DNA of 64,000 bases, taken from assembly GCF_000025965.1 (NCBI RefSeq), contig NC_006513.1:868001-932000 (forward strand), read 5' to 3'. Source of the stretch: Aromatoleum aromaticum EbN1. GTDB taxonomy: Bacteria; Pseudomonadota; Gammaproteobacteria; Burkholderiales; Rhodocyclaceae. Each line of letters starts with the position of its first letter. Within the stretch, counting starts at the first letter, position 1. The translations under genes were made by a program, and so were the position numbers. The notes beneath the pieces are model-generated. The model saw only the letters and a program-made list of their open reading frames with translations, was not told the origin of the DNA and searched no databases. Below are positions 45,208-51,204 of this stretch, one piece after another.

Positions 45208-45217
45208 CTACCAGTAA
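45208..45217 (+). other. Displaced native stop codon of yoeB
   Basis: The second copy of the target duplication CTACCAGT is followed by AA. Joined to codon 92 of yoeB, CAG is followed by TAA (45215-45217), which restores a 92-residue YoeB of normal length. Confidence 0.9.
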
Positions 45218-45256
45218 TACCCTCAGATGTAGTTCGACGGAGATCAAACAAAAGCG

Positions 45257-45301
45257 AACAAAAGCACCCACTTTGTTTTTGGAAAGTCATGGGACACCCA
45301 C
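45257..45301. repeat. Hairpin repeat type B, degenerate copy 2 plus a partial copy
   Basis: AACAAAAGCACCCACTTTGT is a shortened variant of the 25-bp element. About 15 bp later GGGACACCCAC (45291-45301) repeats its centre. Confidence 0.75.
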
Positions 45302-45430
45302 GTTAAAAAAACGTAAGCGCGCAGAAAGTTGTGCCCACCTGAGCCAAGAGAGGTTGCGGGAGGCGGTGGAGGTTGTAAGGGTGGGGTGACTCAACGCGGT
45401 GCCGTTTGCGATGGCAACACCGCTGCTTGT

Positions 45431-45751
45431 TCACTTCTTGCCATAGGGAGCATCGTGATCAGGCGCGATAGTGAGCAGTCGGATGAAATCCCCGTCACGG
45501 TACGCGGTCGCCCGGCGTGCCTGGGTGATGCGCAGGGAGTAGATCGCATCGATGCTTTGGGGTGGCCTGACACTGGTGATCTTCTCCCACTTCAGGCCCT
45601 GGTCGCGGTACAGCTGGTTCCAGGTCAGCTGGCGAATTTTGTGGAGCGTATCCAGGGCTGCGTGGCGCTCGGGCTTTTGCAGGGTGAGCAGGTTGTCCTG
45701 AAACACCGGGTTGTTCAGGTCGAGTCTGACCTTGGCGTCACTGCCCGCCAT
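45431..45751 (-). CDS. Putative RelE-like toxin of an AbrB-linked module
   Basis: 106 residues: LDLNNPVFQDNLLTLQKPER, TLHKIRQLTWNQLYRDQGLK and WEKI, then SIDAIYSLRITQARRATAYRDGDFIRLL. The alternation of basic residues and the C-terminal RATAYRDGDFIRLL strand pair resemble RelE/ParE-fold toxins, but I cannot name the exact family. The ATG at 45751 overlaps the antitoxin stop by 14 nt, the classical toxin-antitoxin arrangement. A longer frame upstream is the wrong phase of the antitoxin gene. Confidence 0.7.
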   Translation of the reverse strand: MAGSDAKVRLDLNNPVFQDNLLTLQKPERHAALDTLHKIRQLTWNQLYRDQGLKWEKITSVRPPQSIDAIYSLRITQARRATAYRDGDFIRLLTIAPDHDAPYGKK

Positions 45752-46019
45752 GGCCCAGGCGCTTGAGCGTGTCTTCGGTATCGGCATCCGATGCAACATG
45801 GGCCACGGACCAGGCCATGGCCGTTTGCAGATCGGCCGCTGCTTGAGGCTCGTGCAGCCAGCGCTCGTTGTCGGGAACGACAGTGGCCGTGCGCACCAGC
45901 CAGACGCCGGGCTCGTACTCTTCCACCAGCACCTGGCGGCCCGCGTATTGCTTGCCCAGCGAAATCTGGCCGTTGGTGCCGACGACCTTGACGGTGGGAG
46001 AGTGTGCCGTGATGGCCAT
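45738..46019 (-). CDS. AbrB-like antitoxin
   Basis: 93 residues. The N-terminus KVVGTNGQISLGKQYAGRQV matches a SpoVT/AbrB-type swapped-hairpin DNA-binding domain, followed by VEEYEPGVWLVRTATVVPDN and an acidic/alanine-rich helical tail for toxin binding. Probably represses its own promoter at the palindrome 46041-46065. Preceded by AAGGAG. Partner of the RelE-like gene. Confidence 0.75.
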   Translation of the reverse strand: MAITAHSPTVKVVGTNGQISLGKQYAGRQVLVEEYEPGVWLVRTATVVPDNERWLHEPQAAADLQTAMAWSVAHVASDADTEDTLKRLGHGGQ

Positions 46020-46040
46020 GATGAGGCTCCTTGGTAGCTA

Positions 46041-46077
46041 TGCACGATATTATAAATTTCGTGCAGCACTAATTCAA
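46041..46077 (-). promoter_or_regulatory. Promoter and operator of AbrB/RelE-like module
   Basis: Minus strand: TTGAAT (plus 46072-46077), 17-bp spacer, TATAAT (plus 46049-46054), close to consensus. A perfect 7-bp inverted repeat TGCACGA (46041-46047) / TCGTGCA (46059-46065) embraces the -10 box, placing repressor binding on the polymerase site. The -35 box lies beside a type B repeat. Confidence 0.8.
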
Positions 46078-46083
46078 GGTGAA

Positions 46084-46148
46084 AAACAAAGGGACACCCA
46101 CTTTGTTTACGAAACGCGGGGGGAAACAAAGGGACACCCACTTTGTTT
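46084..46148. repeat. Hairpin repeat type B, copies 3 and 4 in tandem
   Basis: Two exact 25-bp copies (46084-46108 and 46124-46148) 40 bp apart. Each is followed by ACGAAACGCG, so a larger unit of about 35 bp is repeated. Confidence 0.95.
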
Positions 46149-46204
46149 ACGAAACGCGAAACTCAGCGCGCTCCAGTGCAGACCTGAAGCGCCCTCACCA
46201 AGCC

Positions 46205-46233
46205 TTGATAAACGCAACACATGTGTTTAGTAT
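46205..46233 (+). promoter_or_regulatory. hicAB promoter with palindromic operator
   Basis: TTGATA (46205-46210), 17-bp spacer, TAGTAT (46228-46233). The spacer contains the perfect palindrome AACACATGTGTT (46216-46227). The -10 box ends 6 bp before the hicA ATG, so the transcript should start at or very near the A of the start codon. Confidence 0.75.
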
Positions 46234-46239
46234 TGCCGC

Positions 46240-46419
46240 ATGAACTCGAAGCAGATGAAGAAATGGCTTGAGCAGCAGGGTGCGACATTTGCGCCTGGCA
46301 AGGGCTCACATCTGAAGGTGTTCTTGAACGGTCGCCAGTCCTCACTTCCTATGCACGGTACGGCTGAGTTGGGCAAGGGGCTGGAAGCGGCGATCAAACG
46401 TCAGTTGGGCTTGAAATGA
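46240..46419 (+). CDS. hicA: HicA-family mRNA-interferase toxin
   Basis: 59 residues, the usual HicA size: MNSKQMKKWLEQQGATFAPG, then KGSHLKVFLNGRQSSLPMHG and a basic C-terminus GLEAAIKRQLGLK. The dsRBD-like fold and catalytic histidine of the G-S-H motif are intact. Cleaves mRNA independently of ribosomes in characterised members. No room for a Shine-Dalgarno if the promoter above is right. The stop overlaps the hicB start. Confidence 0.92.
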   Translation: MNSKQMKKWLEQQGATFAPGKGSHLKVFLNGRQSSLPMHGTAELGKGLEAAIKRQLGLK

Positions 46420-46850
46420 GAGGTGTGGCCATGTTCGATTACCCCGTAGTCCTGACACCCGACGAGAATGGCACGGTGCTGGTGACGTTTCCCGATGTGC
46501 CCGAAGCCATCACCTTTGGCGCAGATGAGGATGAGGCGCTGTTGCTGGCGGTGGATGCGCTGGAGACCGGGCTGTCGTTCTATGTCGATGCGCGTAAGCC
46601 ACTGCCGACGCCTTCCTCTGCGCAGGGCCGCCCAACGGTGCGGCCTTCCGCGCTGGAGTGTGCCAAGCTCGGGGTGTATCAAGCGATGACCGAGCAGGGC
46701 TTGCGCAAGACGGATCTGGCACGTCGTCTGGGCTGGCATCTGCCTCAGGTGGATCGCCTGTTTGATCTTTCTCACGCTTCACGCTTCGATCAACTCGAAG
46801 CCGCCGCCCGTGCGCTGGGTCGGCATATCGAGGTGCGTGTTGCCCCGTAG
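46416..46850 (+). CDS. hicB: HicB-family antitoxin
   Basis: 144 residues. Partial RNase-H-fold domain FDYPVVLTPDENGTVLVTFP, DVPEAITFGADEDEALLLAVDAL, then a C-terminal HTH (MTEQGLRKTDLARRLGWHLP, QVDRLFDLSHASRFDQLEAA) that binds the operator. A second ATG five codons in is an alternative start. The stop lies next to an inverted type A repeat. Confidence 0.92.
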   Translation: MRGVAMFDYPVVLTPDENGTVLVTFPDVPEAITFGADEDEALLLAVDALETGLSFYVDARKPLPTPSSAQGRPTVRPSALECAKLGVYQAMTEQGLRKTDLARRLGWHLPQVDRLFDLSHASRFDQLEAAARALGRHIEVRVAP

Positions 46851-46852
46851 AA

Positions 46853-46874
46853 ATTGGGGTCAGACTCGATTTCA
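46853..46874 (-). repeat. Palindromic repeat type A, inverted degenerate copy 5
   Basis: AAATTGGGGTCAGACTCGAT reads as the reverse complement of the type A element, with the right half decayed. It follows the hicB stop directly, as other copies follow gene ends at 19.5-23.1 kb. Confidence 0.7.
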
Positions 46875-46890
46875 GGAAAACAGAGGCAGA

Positions 46891-47150
46891 AAACAGAGGG
46901 ACACCCACTTTGTTCAGCCAGGCCCAGAAATGACAACGCCCACCAAGGTCTCCCCGGTGGGCGCAGTTATCAACAGTGCGAAGACAAAACCAAAGGACAA
47001 AACCAAAGGACAAAACCAAACAAAACCAAAGGACACCCACTTTGTTTTTCACGAAGACAAAACCAAAGGACAAAACCAAAGGACAAAACCAAAGGACAAA
47101 ACCAAACAAAACCAAAGGACACCCACTTTGTTTTTCACTTTGTTTTTGAC
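46891..47150. repeat. Type B repeat copies 5-7 with 13-bp tandem array
   Basis: Three type B hairpins (46891-46914, 47023-47046, 47109-47134) are embedded in two larger direct repeats beginning AAGAC at 46981 and 47054. Within each the half-site AAAACCAAAGGAC is iterated with a 13-bp period, two copies in the first unit and three in the second. After the last hairpin the right arm CACTTTGTTTTT is itself duplicated (47136-47147). The array ends about 30 bp before the RAYT start. Confidence 0.9.
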
Positions 47151-47180
47151 GTAGCCATGTTCTCCGTCTAGCCTCACGTC

Positions 47181-48272
47181 ATGACCCGCCCACGCTCCAC
47201 TCTCGTCTCTGTCTCCGACACCCCGTGGTACCACGTCGTCTCACGCTGCGTGCGCCGCGCCTTCCTGTGCGGCACCGATGCCCATAGCGGCCAGTGCTTC
47301 GAACACCGCCGCGGCTGGATCGTCGAGCGGGTGAAGCAACTGGTCAGCGTCTTCGCCATCGATGTGGCCGCCTACGCGGTGATGAGCAACCACTACCACC
47401 TGGTGCTGCGCATCGACGCCGAACGTGCCCGCTCCTGGAGCCGTGACGAAGTGCTGCGACGCTGGACCCAGCTCTTCGACGGCCCGCTGGCGGTGCAGCG
47501 GCTGCTGGCAGGGCAGGGCGATGAACTGGATGCCGGCACCCATCTCGCCATTGATGACTGGGCGGAGAAGTACCGCGCCCGCCTGTATGACCTGTCCTGG
47601 TTCATGCGCGTGTTGAACGAAACCCTCGCCCGCAAGGCCAATACGGAAGACGAGGTCACCGGCCGTTTCTGGGAAGGCCGCTTCAGGAGCCAGGCGCTGC
47701 TCGATGAACACGCCATCCTCGCCGCGATGGTCTACGTGGATCTGAACCCCATCCGCGCCCAGATGGCCGAAACGCCGGAAGAGTCCGAGCACACCTCGGT
47801 GGCCGAACGCATCGCAGCCCTGAAACCGGCCAGACAAAGAAGATCACCCGCCCCCCGCAACACCCAGCCGCCCGCTCCGGCGCCGCAGTCCGCCACCCCA
47901 ATCGTCGCCCTCAAGTGCGAAGCCCATCTCGCCCGGCTACCCCAGCAGCCGCTGATGCCCTTCGATGCCACCGCCCGCCTCAAGGCAGCGATTCCCTTCG
48001 CCTTCGACGACTATCTGGAATTACTCGACAGCACCGGACGCAGCCTCCGCCCGGACAAACGTGGCGCCATCTCCAGCACTACTCCGGCGGTGCTCAATCG
48101 CCTGAACATCGACCCCGAGCGCTTCATCGACTGCGCAACCCACCTGATGCAGCAGTTCGGCAGCGCCGTGGGGGCACCTGCGCACCTCACCGCCCTGTGT
48201 GCAGCACGGCAGGTGAAGTATCTGCGCGGGATAGCGACGGCGAAAAGAGCGTTTGCGCGCGAGGCGGCGTAA
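47181..48272 (+). CDS. REP-associated tyrosine transposase (RAYT, Y1 superfamily)
   Basis: 363 residues. HUH single-strand nuclease of the IS200/IS605-like Y1 type: TPWYHVVSRCVRRAFLCGTD, AAYAVMSNHYHLVLRIDAE (H-x-H metal site), SWFMRVLNETLARKANTEDE with the region of the catalytic tyrosine, and GRFWEGRFRSQALLDEHAIL, AAMVYVDLNPIRA. A C-terminal domain of ~130 residues follows. RAYTs mobilise or process REP hairpins, and this one is preceded by a dense cluster of type B hairpins. Appears intact. The truncated relative at 51.2 kb shares its ends. Confidence 0.92.
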   Translation: MTRPRSTLVSVSDTPWYHVVSRCVRRAFLCGTDAHSGQCFEHRRGWIVERVKQLVSVFAIDVAAYAVMSNHYHLVLRIDAERARSWSRDEVLRRWTQLFDGPLAVQRLLAGQGDELDAGTHLAIDDWAEKYRARLYDLSWFMRVLNETLARKANTEDEVTGRFWEGRFRSQALLDEHAILAAMVYVDLNPIRAQMAETPEESEHTSVAERIAALKPARQRRSPAPRNTQPPAPAPQSATPIVALKCEAHLARLPQQPLMPFDATARLKAAIPFAFDDYLELLDSTGRSLRPDKRGAISSTTPAVLNRLNIDPERFIDCATHLMQQFGSAVGAPAHLTALCAARQVKYLRGIATAKRAFAREAA

Positions 48273-48323
48273 GATCGGATTCAGGTTATCTTCCCGGCCG
48301 CGACACACTCAAGGAGGTCGAAA

Positions 48324-48569
48324 GTGCCGGTAGTGTTCAGGTATCAAGGTGTCCGTTTCTTCTTTTACTCGAACGAGGGCAATCCGCGCGAACCTGTGCA
48401 TGTCCATGCTCAGCGGGGCGAGAGCCTGGCAAAGGTCTGGCTGTACCCCGAGCCAGTCATTGCGGAGAGTTTTGGCTTCTCACCGTCGGAGATGCGGACC
48501 ATAATCGAGCAGGTACGCCTGCATACTGAAGGGCGCCTCGAAAAACCTCGCCTCTCCCGCTCTTGGTAA
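48324..48569 (+). pseudogene. DUF4160 gene, 5' part, interrupted by IS5-family element
   Basis: GTG start with AAGGAGGTCG upstream. The first 69 codons encode a DUF4160 protein: VVFRYQGVRFFFYSNEGNPR, EPVHVHAQRGESLAKVWLYP, SFGFSPSEMRTIIEQVRLH. The element starts at 48531, and the present frame runs 13 codons into it before a stop. Removing the element and one TGAA copy joins it to 49815-49865 and gives an 85-residue protein of normal family length. DUF4160 and DUF2442 genes usually form a pair of unknown, possibly toxin-antitoxin-like role. Confidence 0.9.
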
Positions 48570-49810
48570 AATTACATCCTCCTGAATCTCGCCACAGCCG
48601 ACATCGATGAAACCGCGCAGCGCCATCAAGACCGACCTGTTTGCCTTTGATGCCCACCGACAGAAGATCGACGCGCTGGGCGACCCGCTGGCCGAGATCG
48701 AGTCGCACATCGACTTTGCGGCGTTGGCGGCCGAGGTTGATCGGGTGGCGCCCCGTCCGGTGAGTGCGCAAGGCGGGCGCCCGCCGTACCCGACCGAGAC
48801 GATGGTGCGCATCCTGGTGGTGAAGCGCCTGTACAACCTCTCGGACGAGCAGATGGAATACCAGTTGCTCGACCGCATGAGCTACAAGCGCTTCTGCGGC
48901 CTGGCGAACGCGACGAACGTCCCGGACCGCACCACGGTGTGGACCTTCGAGAACCGGATCGGTGAGGCGGGGGCGAAGGCCTTGTTCGACGGGGTCTCGG
49001 CGCAGCTGCTCCAGAAGGGCTTCATCGCGCGCGGCGGTCAGATCATCGACGCCACCTTGGTGCCGGCGCCCAAGCAGCACAACAGGCGCGGCGAGAAGGA
49101 ACTGATCGAGCAAGGCGCAATGCCCGCCTCGTGGCGCCCGGCGAAGCGGCGCCAGAAGGATCTCGATGCGACCTGGACGAAGAAGCACGGCAAGAGCCAC
49201 TTCGGCTACAAGCTCTCGATCAACGCAGACAAGAAATACAAGATCATCCGCAGACTCGAGACCGACACGGCCAGCACGCACGACAGCCAGCACTTCGACA
49301 ACGTCTTCGACACGCGCAACACGAGCCGCGATGTTTATGCCGACCGGGGCTACCCGTCCGAGCAGCGTGAAGCCTGGCTGAAGGAGAACGGGTTTCGGAA
49401 TCGGATCCAGCGCAAGGGCAAGCGCAACAAGCCGCTGTCCGAGTGCCAGCAACGGCGCAACAAACGCATCGCCAAGACGCGCGCGCGGGTCGAGCACGTA
49501 TTCGGGGCCATCGAGCAGATGGGTGGCAAGCTGCTGCGTACCATCGGTCAGGAGCGGGCGAACTTTGCGATGACGATGATGGCGGCCTGCTACAACTTGA
49601 AGCGGCTGGTCTATTTCAGGAAGGCCGGAATCGAGGCCTTCTGACGCCCGAAATGGGTCGAATCGCCGCTGCCTCAGGCGATTCGAAGCGAAAACGGGGC
49701 GACACCGCCGGGAAAAAGCGGTGATTCATCAGAGAAATTGGACCGGATTCGCTCGCGGTCATAGATGCGCGGCAGGATTCATTGAAGACCTCGGGTTATT
49801 CGAGGTGCCC
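48531..49810. mobile_element. IS5-family insertion sequence, complete
   Basis: 1,280 bp. Imperfect terminal inverted repeats: left GGGCGCCTCGAAAAACC, right (reverse strand) GGGCACCTCGAATAACC, 15 of 17 identical. Flanked by the 4-bp duplication TGAA (48527-48530 and 49811-49814). Contains one intact transposase gene. Excision in silico restores the DUF4160 frame exactly, which confirms both boundaries. Confidence 0.93.
48607..49644 (+). CDS. IS5-family transposase
   Basis: 345 residues. An N-terminal IS5 domain (GRPPYPTETMVRILVVKRLY, NLSDEQMEYQLLDRMSYKRF, CGL) is followed by the DDE nuclease: GGQIIDATLVPAPKQ (first D), DVYADRGYPSEQRE (second D) and KTRARVEHVFGAIEQMGG (E). Intact. The ATG at 48607 lies about 75 bp inside the left end. 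Confidence 0.95.
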   Translation: MKPRSAIKTDLFAFDAHRQKIDALGDPLAEIESHIDFAALAAEVDRVAPRPVSAQGGRPPYPTETMVRILVVKRLYNLSDEQMEYQLLDRMSYKRFCGLANATNVPDRTTVWTFENRIGEAGAKALFDGVSAQLLQKGFIARGGQIIDATLVPAPKQHNRRGEKELIEQGAMPASWRPAKRRQKDLDATWTKKHGKSHFGYKLSINADKKYKIIRRLETDTASTHDSQHFDNVFDTRNTSRDVYADRGYPSEQREAWLKENGFRNRIQRKGKRNKPLSECQQRRNKRIAKTRARVEHVFGAIEQMGGKLLRTIGQERANFAMTMMAACYNLKRLVYFRKAGIEAF

Positions 49811-49814
49811 TGAA

Positions 49815-49865
49815 GACATCGAGAGGACATGGAATGAGCACTTTGGCCAAGGGACTGCGTTTTGA
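49815..49865 (+). pseudogene. DUF4160 gene, 3' part
   Basis: Starting at GAC 49815 the 17 codons read D-I-E-R-T-W-N-E-H-F-G-Q-G-T-A-F-stop, the expected W-x-x-H-F-G end of DUF4160 proteins. They are in phase with the 5' part once the IS and one TGAA are removed. Overlaps the start of the DUF2442 gene. Confidence 0.9.
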
Positions 49866-50088
49866 TGATTTGATGATGTGGGTCGATCTGATGGATGGTC
49901 GTCAGCTGGGTGTACCGCTGGCTTACTTCCCACGCTTGCTCAATGCGACCCCCCAGCAGCGCTGCGACTACGTCATCAGTGGTGGTGGTGCAGGTATCCA
50001 TTGGGATGCACTAGATGAAGACATCTCTGTCGAGGGGTTGCTTGCCGGACGCGGCGACCTGACTGCACGACATCGTATGGCAGCGTGA
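49834..50088 (+). CDS. DUF2442 protein
   Basis: 84 residues: KGLRFDDLMMWVDLMDGRQL, GVPLAYFPRLLNATPQQRCD, GGGAGIHWDALDEDISVEGL and LAGR. This is the complete DUF2442 pattern (DGR...VPL..FPRL, IHWP/DALDEDISVEGLL). Partner of the interrupted DUF4160 gene, whose end it overlaps. The insertion may have separated it from its promoter. Confidence 0.92.
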   Translation: MSTLAKGLRFDDLMMWVDLMDGRQLGVPLAYFPRLLNATPQQRCDYVISGGGAGIHWDALDEDISVEGLLAGRGDLTARHRMAA

Positions 50089-50496
50089 CAGCAGGATTGG
50101 AACTGCCGCCCGAGTTCGAGCCCTACCTGCCGAGCCTGCTCGCCAACGAGGTGGCCCCGTTCAATCATGACACCTTGAACGTGACAGAGAACGATAACTA
50201 CGTCGGTTGCCCCACCGCTCCCGGGCAGGGGCATCAAGGTGTCGAGGTGTGGCTCGATGCGATTCAGTCACGTTCTACACACCGCAGACTACGCCGCCGA
50301 GCAACGCTGGCCGGGCCGGTTTCAGCCCGTCATCATGATGTCCAGCGCCTCGGTCGGCTACGTATGAAAAGGGGCCCATAAAAGGGCCAGGCTCATTTAA
50401 ACAAAAGAACACTCACTTTGGTTTGCGGGGAGAAACAAGAGCCGCCCTCCCCCTCCCTCTCCCCCTCGGATGCAGTCTTCCACTGGCAATTTCTAC
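50089..50496. other. Gap between DUF2442 and higB
   Basis: About 400 bp. A frame from a GTG at 50085 reads LELPPEFEPYLPSLLANEVA, FNHDTLNVTENDNYVGCP and then degenerates. It looks like a decayed gene piece, but I cannot identify it. A GGGCCC...GGGCC hairpin lies at about 50371-50387, and a degenerate type B repeat at 50399-50424. Nothing else convincing. Confidence 0.4.
50399..50424. repeat. Hairpin repeat type B, degenerate copy 8
   Basis: AAACAAAAGAACACTCACTT followed by TGGTTT keeps both arms with three changes, upstream of higB. Confidence 0.75.
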
Positions 50497-50525
50497 TTGA
50501 CAGGTTCCGCGTCACGAAACATTAT
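50497..50525 (+). promoter_or_regulatory. higBA promoter
   Basis: Perfect -35 TTGACA (50497-50502), 17-bp spacer, -10 CATTAT (50520-50525). The -10 box ends 6 bp before the higB ATG, predicting a leaderless or nearly leaderless transcript. Confidence 0.8.
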
Positions 50526-50531
50526 CGCCGC

Positions 50532-50810
50532 ATGATCCACTCGTTCTCGTGCGCTGACACCGAGGCGCTTTTCCACAGCAGGGCCGTGCCGCGATTCCGA
50601 AACATCGAGCGTGTAGCGCGGCGCAAGCTGCTGCAGCTTCATGCGGGGACCGATTTGACCAGTCTGCGGGTTCCGCCCGGCAATCAGCTCGAAGCGCTCA
50701 AGGGCGACCGGAGAGGACAGTACAGCATCCGCATCAATGACCAGTGGCGGTTATGCTTCGAGTGGCGCGAGGACGGCGCCCATCTGGTCGAGATCGCGGA
50801 TTACCACTAG
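50532..50810 (+). CDS. higB: HigB-family (RelE-like) toxin
   Basis: 92 residues from ATG 50532: MIHSFSCADTEALFHSRAVP, VARRKLLQLHAGTDLTSLRV, PPGNQLEALKGDRRGQYSIR and INDQWRLCFEW. This is the HigB pattern with the R-x-x-Y-S-I-R-I-N-x-Q-W-R-L core. Cleaves mRNA on the ribosome. The upstream open frame is not family-like and lies before the promoter. higA follows after 9 bp. Confidence 0.93.
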   Translation: MIHSFSCADTEALFHSRAVPRFRNIERVARRKLLQLHAGTDLTSLRVPPGNQLEALKGDRRGQYSIRINDQWRLCFEWREDGAHLVEIADYH

Positions 50811-50819
50811 GAGGGTCAT

Positions 50820-51137
50820 ATGACCGACACCGAACTGCTCGACGAGATCCATCCAGGCGAGATCTTGCTGGAGGATTTCCTGCGGCCGATGGGGATTACC
50901 GCTCGGCAGCTCGCGGCCGATATCGACGTGTCGCCAAGTCGGATTAGCGAGCTCGTGCATGGCCGGCGGCCGATCACCGCCGATACGGCGCTGCGCCTTG
51001 GGCTCTTTTTCGGTATGGAGCCCCGCTTCTGGCTAAACCTGCAGGCCGAGTACGACATGCGCATTGCGACAAGAGAGCTGAGGGACAAGATTGCTCCGCG
51101 TATCCGGGTTTTTCACTCCCGCCATGCGGCGATGTAA
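50820..51137 (+). CDS. higA: HigA-family HTH antitoxin
   Basis: 105 residues: EIHPGEILLEDFLRPMGITA, RQLAADIDVSPSRISELVHG, RRPITADTALRLGLFFGMEP, RFWLNLQAEYDMRIA. Full HigA pattern. In higBA the toxin comes first, as here. It represses the shared promoter. A type B repeat follows the stop after about 20 bp. Confidence 0.94.
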   Translation: MTDTELLDEIHPGEILLEDFLRPMGITARQLAADIDVSPSRISELVHGRRPITADTALRLGLFFGMEPRFWLNLQAEYDMRIATRELRDKIAPRIRVFHSRHAAM

Positions 51138-51157
51138 GCTGCACCAACAACATAAAC

Positions 51158-51184
51158 AAACAAACGAACACCCACTTTGTTTTT
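51158..51184. repeat. Hairpin repeat type B, copy 9
   Basis: AACAAACGAACACCCACTTT then GTTTTTGACG, directly upstream of the RAYT remnant. The right flank TTTTTGACG is shared with the copy before the intact RAYT at 47.15 kb. Confidence 0.85.
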
Positions 51185-51204
51185 GACGCAGGCAGGCTCG
51201 CCGT

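Noticed and set aside
45291-45430. Small RNA or terminator in the gap after IS66
   Set aside because: A GC hairpin (about 45398-45425) exists downstream of the RelE-like gene, but has no T-run and no promoter; too weak to list.
42007-51184. Type B repeats as a CRISPR array
   Set aside because: Spacing is irregular over 9 kb, the units are hairpins at gene ends, neighbouring copies share flanking sequence instead of unique spacers, and no cas gene is present.
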